From: Papio anubis
Lineage: Eukaryota; Chordata; Mammalia; Primates; Cercopithecidae
DNA: 64,000 nucleotides
Reading direction: 5' to 3'
Assembly (NCBI RefSeq): GCF_008728515.1
Contig: NC_044984.1
Location: 122,321,349 to 122,385,348, forward strand
The translations under genes were made by a program, and so were the position numbers. The notes beneath the pieces were generated by a model. That model was not told the DNA's origin and did no database searches. It worked only from the letters and a program-made list of their open reading frames with translations. Below are positions 58,512-64,000 of the stretch, one piece after another. Position 1 is the first letter of the stretch. Every line of letters starts with the position of its first letter.

Positions 58512-58765
58512 CTGATGGATTTTTTTTTCTTGTGGTTACATTGGTAAATTCTTCGGTGGTAATTTCTGAGATTTTGGTGCACCTGTCACCTGTGCAGTGT
58601 ACACTGCACCCAGTATGTAGTTTTGTATCCCTCACTCCACCTCCCAACATTCCCTGAGTCCCCAAAGTCCTTATGTCATTCTTATGCCTTTGCATCCTCA
58701 TAGCTTAACTCCCACTTATAAGTGAGAACATGCAATGTTTGGTTTTCCATTCCTGAGTTACTTCA
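58512..58765 (-). mobile_element. L1PA/L1PB 3' end, antisense, 5'-truncated
   Basis: tttctgagattttggtgcac, gtgtacactgcacccagtat, cattcttatgcctttgcatc and cccacttataagtgagaaca are antisense L1 3' UTR blocks following a T9 run. Confidence 0.92.
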
Positions 58766-58894
58766 CTTATGCATTTGAGAGAGCTCACAGTTCAATTCAC
58801 CCTTCAGGCTTATGAGTCCAGAAGCTTTTGCACAGTCAAATTGAAAAAAAAAAAAATGACACTTATAAAGTGAGTAGAAGCCCTGATGGAAGAT

Positions 58895-59075
58895 TTGCCT
58901 AAAGCGTAGGAGCCTGGATGTTGAAGTCTGTCTCATAAACCTACGCTCACCTCCTAGTGGTACATCTGTATCCCAGCTAAATAACACCTTTGTGCCTCAG
59001 TTTCCTTGTCTGTGAAATGGGGCTGAAAATATGACCTACATGATAAGATTATTATGGGATGGAAGTAGTTAAGGC
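58895..59075 (+). mobile_element. MIR with (TA)n tail
   Basis: tttgtgcctcagtttccttg, tctgtgaaatggggctgaaa are the MIR core. A (TA)n stretch follows at 59076-59104. Confidence 0.75.
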
Positions 59076-59104
59076 ATATATATATATTATATATATATAT
59101 ATAT
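59076..59104. repeat. (TA)n microsatellite
   Basis: About 29 bases of TA with one phase shift (TTA). Confidence 0.92.
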
Positions 59105-59784
59105 GGTAGAACAGTTCCTTGAAAAGAACAATTTCTTAATATGTGAATGTTGTTATTAAACCCTAAAATTGTGACTCATACAATCTAATAAAGTTATTAA
59201 TCAACCTAATTTACTGCACATTTATTTTAAAAATCCCTAAATTATGGGGGCTATTTACATTCTGCCAGCACTGCAGGAAGCTGCAGATAGCTCTGGAAAA
59301 TAGTAAATGTGCTGTATATAACAACTTCTTTTATACCCTGCTTTTATTCTAAAATATGAGAAGGCCTGGGTGTAAGTATGGCTGAGAAGTCTTTTATTGT
59401 TACTATTAACGTGAAAATGAGCTTGTGTAATGCACTCTGATTGTGTCTAAATCATCCCAGCTCTTGGTCTGTTTCACATCGTCTCAGACAAAGAACACCG
59501 GGCCTTATATAGTAATCACACATTAATAGGCATTAGTTGTGGTACAAAGAGCTTTTTTAGTGGATTAATTGAAACTCTCACTGTGCAAGCTTGAGGACCT
59601 CCGCTAGTGACATTGAACATGCACTCTTACAATTAATGATAAAAACTAAATATTGTCATGGATCCCACTGCCAACATTTTGCTTAGGAAAGTCACCAGCC
59701 TGAGCCATTCTCACTTTAGAACTTGGAATCCCACAGATGGGCTGTACAGCATGAAGACTGAGGCATGGATCCTATACGCAAGCC
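59105..59784. other. Unassigned DNA
   Basis: Nothing recognised. Confidence 0.35.
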
Positions 59785-60020
59785 AATGAGGTTTAGATGC
59801 TTGTTCTGCTAGCTACTAACTGTGTGACCTGGTGGGAGTCAGGGGTGCTCTCTGAGCATCAGTTTCTTCATCTGCAAAATGACAATTACAGAAAGAGTCC
59901 CTATCTCATTCAGTCACCGTGAGGACAAAGTGAACCAGCTTGTGTGTCAATGCACCCATCATAGAACCTGGCATGTAAAGAGTGCAAAGTAAGTGTTACT
60001 TGCTATTATTATTATTAGTT
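59785..60020 (+). mobile_element. MIR, near full length
   Basis: gctagctactaactgtgtga, catcagtttcttcatctgca, tcatagaacctggcatgtaa and a tattattattatta end follow MIR order throughout. Confidence 0.85.
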
Positions 60021-60458
60021 TGTTAATTGGGTCCTCACAGGAAATACATGGTACACTCAAAATGGGATTGAATTTAATAAATTTAATAAAGATAGTAGTT
60101 AAATAGATTGGACAACATTAAATAAATGGGAGATGGCACTGCACCCAGGTCCTAGCAACAGTGGAAAGCCATCACACGAACTCCATACCACTACCCCAAC
60201 CCAAGGAACAAGAGGAGGGGACAGTTGCCACATCATACAGGAGCTTTGGCATTAGGAAGGCCTTGACATCTGACGCCACGTAAGCTGTGGCCTCCGTAAA
60301 AGGAACACAGACAACACCAAGTCACGGAGAGCAGGGAGAGAGGGAAGGTGATAAATCTCTTGACTTCTCTCTTCTTTTGACCCTGAAAACCCAGCGTCTC
60401 CAGTCAGAAAACTCACCAGAAGCCAGAGAGCAGACGGAGCCAGGTGATGCAATATGAA
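60021..60458. other. Unassigned DNA
   Basis: Nothing recognised. Confidence 0.35.
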
Positions 60459-60514
60459 GAGGTCAGCTACAGGTTAGAGGTCAGCCTACAGGTTAGAGGT
60501 CAGCCTACATGTTA
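60459..60514. repeat. 19-bp minisatellite, three copies
   Basis: Units at 60459-60476 (18 bases), 60477-60495 and 60496-60514, each gaggtcagcctacaggtta with one change or a one-base deletion. Confidence 0.93.
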
Positions 60515-60794
60515 GAGTAGTGCAGGGTGTGCTAGGGTTAGGAATAGATCTGGAGGGGAGACTGGCAACTATCAGTCCCCAAGGAGAGTAGTCTTGGGGC
60601 CATCTATATTATGCATGCAATCAGTATGAATAAACTGAGCAAATATTACCAATATAGCTGCATACCCCATTGCCAAGAAACACCAAGGGAACAAATATAA
60701 CTGTGGAAGTGACTCAGTGCCTTCGAGTCTGGTTCTGGACTGCGAACAGGAAGAGTGATAATCCTAACAAAAACAACTGAATAAAAATAGTAAC

Positions 60795-60965
60795 AGCAAC
60801 TGGCATTTCTATAATACTTTGTAATTTTCAAGTTGCTTTCATGTATATAACCACATTTCAGCCTCGTAATAACTCTATTGGAAGGCAGGTATTTATTTCC
60901 ATTTTAAAATGAGAAAATTGAGGATGAAGTGTTTAGTTGGCTGAGATCAAAATCCCTTGTGTAAT
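60795..60965 (-). mobile_element. MIR3-type SINE, antisense
   Basis: tgtaattttcaagttgcttt, aataactctattggaaggca, tccattttaaaatgagaaaa and ttgaggatgaagtg follow an antisense MIR3 pattern. Confidence 0.6.
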
Positions 60966-61019
60966 TCTTGCTTAAATTTCCTAGAGGATGCATGAAAAAT
61001 GTTGATATTACATGTTAGT

Positions 61020-61145
61020 GTTCAGGAATACAAGATGTGGAATTTACTTGGTTTACTCATGTGTTGTGAGGCTTGTAACGTGTCAAGCTCTGTTCTAGAC
61101 ACTGGGGATCCAGCAGTGACCAAAACAAAGTCCTGCCTATTTTTG
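61020..61145 (+). mobile_element. Ancient LINE-type 3' UTR repeat (L1ME-like), partial
   Basis: ctctgttctagacactgggg, atccagcagtgaccaaaaca match the start of the 12690-13080 family. It is cut off by the L1MB that follows. Confidence 0.6.
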
Positions 61146-61586
61146 AGCTGCAGTTACTTTGGAAGAGTCTGGAAGTCCTTCAAGAAGTTAAAAGAGTTAT
61201 TTATGACCCAGAAGTCCCAATAGAAATGAAAACATATATCCACAAAAGACCTTGGACATAAATATTCATAGCAGAATTGTTCATGATTGCCAAGTGTAGA
61301 AATAGCCCAAATGCCTATCAGCTGAAAGATACATAAAGTCATATATCCACACTGAAATATTACTTAGCAATAAAAAGGAATGAAGTACTGATTTATACTA
61401 CAGGAAAGAATCTTTAAATGATTACACTAAGTGAAAGAAGCTGGTCCCAAAAACTACTTATTATATGATTCCACTTATATGAAAGATCCAGATTATGCAA
61501 ATCTAGAGAAAAATTAAGTATCTTAATGGTTATTTAGGATAGGAGCAATGAGTGAATGAGAATATTGGGAGGGACAGTGATAGCAA

Positions 61587-62519
61587 CAGGAGGCAGCCAA
61601 ATGCCCAGACAGACAGAGGTGGGACCCTGTGACCCCATCTCCAAGCCAAAGACAGTTGAAAACCTGAAAGCCAAGCTACAAGTTAAATCCTTGGACTGGA
61701 TTGAGAACTTGTCTTCCTGTTTGGCACACTTTCCTCTGATTCATGCCTGCTCTTCACCTATTTTACATATAGCTACCCTTGCCTAGTTGGTTTTCTACAC
61801 TATCATGCCAACCTTTGGATGGTGTCTTCACTTTATAACCTTTTTTGCATACTCACAAACCAATCAGCACACACTCCCCATCCTGTGCCTATAAAGTCCC
61901 CAGACTGAGTCAGTATTGGAGAATATGGCCTGACTTCAGGGAAGGAGATGGCCTGACTTCAGGGAAGATGACCTGCCCTCCCTGCCCCCTCTCCAGCTCC
62001 CCTCTCCATCTCCTCTCTCCACCGAGAGCTGTTTTCATCACTCAATAAATTCTCCACCTTCACTATCCTTAAATTGTCTGCATGACTTCATTCTTCTTGG
62101 ATGTCAGACAAGAGTTCAGGACCCACTGAGTGTGGGTACCCAGAAAGGCTGTCACACTAGCCCTTTGCCTTTGCTGGCAGAAGGCAACTACCCCACGGAT
62201 GAGGCAAGGGGCCAGTGAGCTGCTAACATGCTGTGGACAGTTGAACTAAAGGAGCTCTGTAACACCTCCTCTGGGGTTTCAGGATCATGGGCACCCTCAC
62301 CTGGGAGCTGCCACATTTCCCTCAAGGCAACATGCCTGGACTGGCCCCAGGTCCCTCTCAGAGCTTGCTCCTCTGTTGATGCCCAAAGCAGGCAGCCAGG
62401 TTCTGCAATCGCTCACTCACTTGTTCCCTTCTGCAGGGGGTTAAGCATGGCAGATTGAGTAGATGGGCATCCCTCCCACAAGTCTGGCAAAGGGGGCTGA
62501 GAAAAATCCTGCATCAACA
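61587..62519 (+). mobile_element. Solo ERV1 LTR inside L1MB, 4-bp TSD
   Basis: 933 bases with LTR architecture. A TATA-like cctataaagtccccagac lies near 61890, AATAAA at 62043-62048 (cactcaataaattctcc), and a long U5-like part ends in CA. The first bases are CA where TG is expected. The target site gcaa (61583-61586) / gcta (62520-62523) and continuation of L1MB on both sides fix the edges. A 23-bp-period duplication (61925-61944 / 61948-61967) sits after the TATA region. No viral genes are present. The family is not assigned. Confidence 0.82.
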
Positions 62520-62663
62520 GCTAAATGATGTGGGGTTTCATTTTAGGGTAACAAAAATGTTCTAAAATTGATCGTGTGGTAAATGCATAATTCTGTGGAT
62601 ACTAAAAGCCAATTGCCTGTACACCTTAAACAAGTAAATAGCATGTTATATGAATTGTATCTT

Positions 62664-62849
62664 TTTTTTTTTTCTTTAGACAGAGTCTGGCTCTGTCACC
62701 CAGGCTGAAGGGTAGTGGCACGATCTCAGCTCACCGCAACCTCTGCCTCCTAGGTTCAAACGATGCTCCTGCCTCTCAGCCTCCCAAGTAACTGGGATTA
62801 TAGGCGTGTACCACCACACCCAGCAAATTTTTGTATTTTTAGTAGAGAC
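62664..62849 (-). mobile_element. 5'-truncated Alu, antisense, with 13-bp TSD
   Basis: Right monomer plus part of the left. It ends at gtatttttagtagagac. TSD tgaattgtatctt (62651-62663) / tgaattatatctt (62850-62862), so truncation preceded or accompanied insertion. Confidence 0.93.
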
Positions 62850-62990
62850 TGAATTATATCTTAATAAGGCTTTTCTTTTCAATGCACTACCCCTTGAAGT
62901 CTGAGATTTTTATCTAGTGAGATGTTGAAACTTTTAGCCAAACTTCTCTTGGTAAACTTCATATACTGTACTTGACCCAAAATATAATTG

Positions 62991-63394
62991 TGAGATATTT
63001 TGGATGTTCGTCCCCACCCAGATCTCATGTTGAATTGTAATCCTCAGTGCTGGAGGTGGGGCCTGATAGGAGGTTTCTGGGTCATGGGTGTGAATCCCTC
63101 ATGGCTTGGTGCTGTTTTCATGATAGTGAGTTCTCAGGAGATCTGTTCATTTAAAAGTGTATGGCACCTCTCCCTGCCAACTCTCTCTCTTGCTCCTGCT
63201 TTCCCCATGTGAAACCCTGCTCCCACTTCACCTTCTGCCATGATTGCAAGCGTCCGGAGGCCTCCACAGATGCTGACGCCAGAGCTATGCTTCCTGTACA
63301 GCCTGCAGAAGGGTGAGACAATTAAACCTCTTTTCTTTATAAATTACCCAATCTTGGGTATTTCTTTATAGCAATGCAAGAATGGCCTAATACA
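62991..63394 (+). mobile_element. Solo MaLR LTR (MSTD-like), perfect 5-bp TSD
   Basis: 404 bases from TG (tgagatattttggatgttcg) to CA (gcctaataca). Flanked by aattg at 62986-62990 and 63395-63399. Internal tggaggtggggcctgatagg, gattgcaagcgtccggaggc and gacaattaaacctcttttct follow MaLR LTR order. Confidence 0.95.
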
Positions 63395-63399
63395 AATTG

Positions 63400-64000
63400 G
63401 ATTAGAATTTTTACATAAGCAATCACCTTGGATGTCCTGCTGAGCTGTATCTTTCTGGAGGCATTTATGAGAAAAACTGAACACACACACACACACACAC
63501 ACACACATATTCCTAGACCTGATTCTTCCTCCAACTTTACATCAATTTCAAATTAATAGAACTATGATTTGTTCAGATGATTAGGAACCTTTGCAGGAAA
63601 ACAACTTCCTGAGCAATGCATGTTCCTTCTGATATTTTCATCAGCCTCATTTCCAAAGAAAAGGTGCCTGTTCTTTTCATGTGCTCTTCACTTTGTTTTA
63701 TTTCATTCTTTGATGCTAAAAGTTAAAGCGTCTTCAACTTTTGTGCCGATTTCTTTGTAGATTGTATCACTCGCCTTGCTTAGAGATAAAACATACCTGT
63801 ATCTCTGCTTGGGAAAATCTGAAAGCTCAGGGCTGCTCCCCAGAGCTAAGCTTTTATGGGCACATCTGCCTTTCACTGTCTTGGAAGATCATACTCAGGC
63901 CACCATGTCCCCCAGTCATAGGGGTTGCATCCTAATGCCTACAAATAGCCCTACTGGATCCTCTTCCTTTGGGGGGTTTGGGATAAGAAGATGGGCATTT
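63400..64000. other. Unassigned DNA with (CA)n at 63480-63507
   Basis: A clean (CA)14-type microsatellite lies near the left. Otherwise no gene or named repeat to the window end. Confidence 0.4.

Larger units (their letters stand above)
61146..62874 (+). mobile_element. L1MB-type 3' end carrying an LTR and an Alu
   Basis: Sense ORF2 end (61146-61420) and 3' UTR blocks: aaaaggaatgaagtactgat, tatgattccacttatatgaa to 61586. It resumes at 62520 (tgtggggtttcattttaggg, gttctaaaattgatcgtgtg) to 62663 and again at 62850-62874 (ataaggc end). The interruptions are a 933-bp LTR and a truncated Alu. Confidence 0.88.

Noticed and set aside
1..64000. tRNA, snRNA, 7SK or Y RNA genes
   Set aside because: I looked for their conserved internal promoter and core motifs by eye and found none. 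A covariance-model scan would be needed to exclude diverged copies.

Overview
This window is nuclear DNA from a primate and shows no functional gene. It has dense Alu, L1, MaLR/ERV LTR, MIR and Tigger/hAT repeats and no long open reading frames. The longest frames (up to about 168 codons) are pieces of LINE-1 ORF2 or translated Alu. Two young AluY copies (39523-39830 and 57256-57569) and the L1 at 1544-2265 carry sequence variants that I associate with the Old World monkey (Cercopithecidae) AluYR and L1 lineages. My best guess is therefore a macaque, baboon or guenon-type genome rather than human. That call rests on remembered consensus sequences, not on a search.

Layout. 0-6 kb: a twin-primed, 5'-inverted young L1 with a perfect 14-bp target-site duplication (TSD), an AluJ, and an older 2.35-kb L1 ORF2 fragment that has lost its 3' UTR. 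6-13 kb: an Alu, a diverged direct repeat pair flanking an antisense L1, a pyrimidine tract, an AluSc and a CATC-type tetranucleotide array. 13-33 kb: mostly unassigned DNA with scattered MIRs, Alus, ancient LINE pieces, a hAT remnant and a CpG-containing ERV1-type LTR. 33-44 kb: an LINE-rich block in which an ancient L1M element of several kb is interrupted by six later insertions. 44-57 kb: MIR/MER20 nesting, an AT-rich patch, an MLT1 LTR broken by one arm of an unclassified inverted repeat pair, a MaLR LTR, a Tigger with an Alu monomer inside it, several Alus and L1 ends, and a THE1 LTR. 57-64 kb: a young AluY, a processed retrocopy tail, MIRs, a 19-bp minisatellite, an L1MB tail carrying a solo ERV1 LTR and a truncated Alu, and an intact solo MaLR LTR.

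No genes work together here. The window reads as an intergenic or intronic landscape whose main content is a readable order of retrotransposition, with many insertions dated relative to each other by nesting and TSDs. The most unusual items are the inverted pair at 48594-48870 / 49391-49672, the twin-primed L1, the 58225-58511 retrocopy, the nested L1M block and the ERV1 LTR inside an L1MB. Family names come from recognition by eye and should be checked with RepeatMasker.
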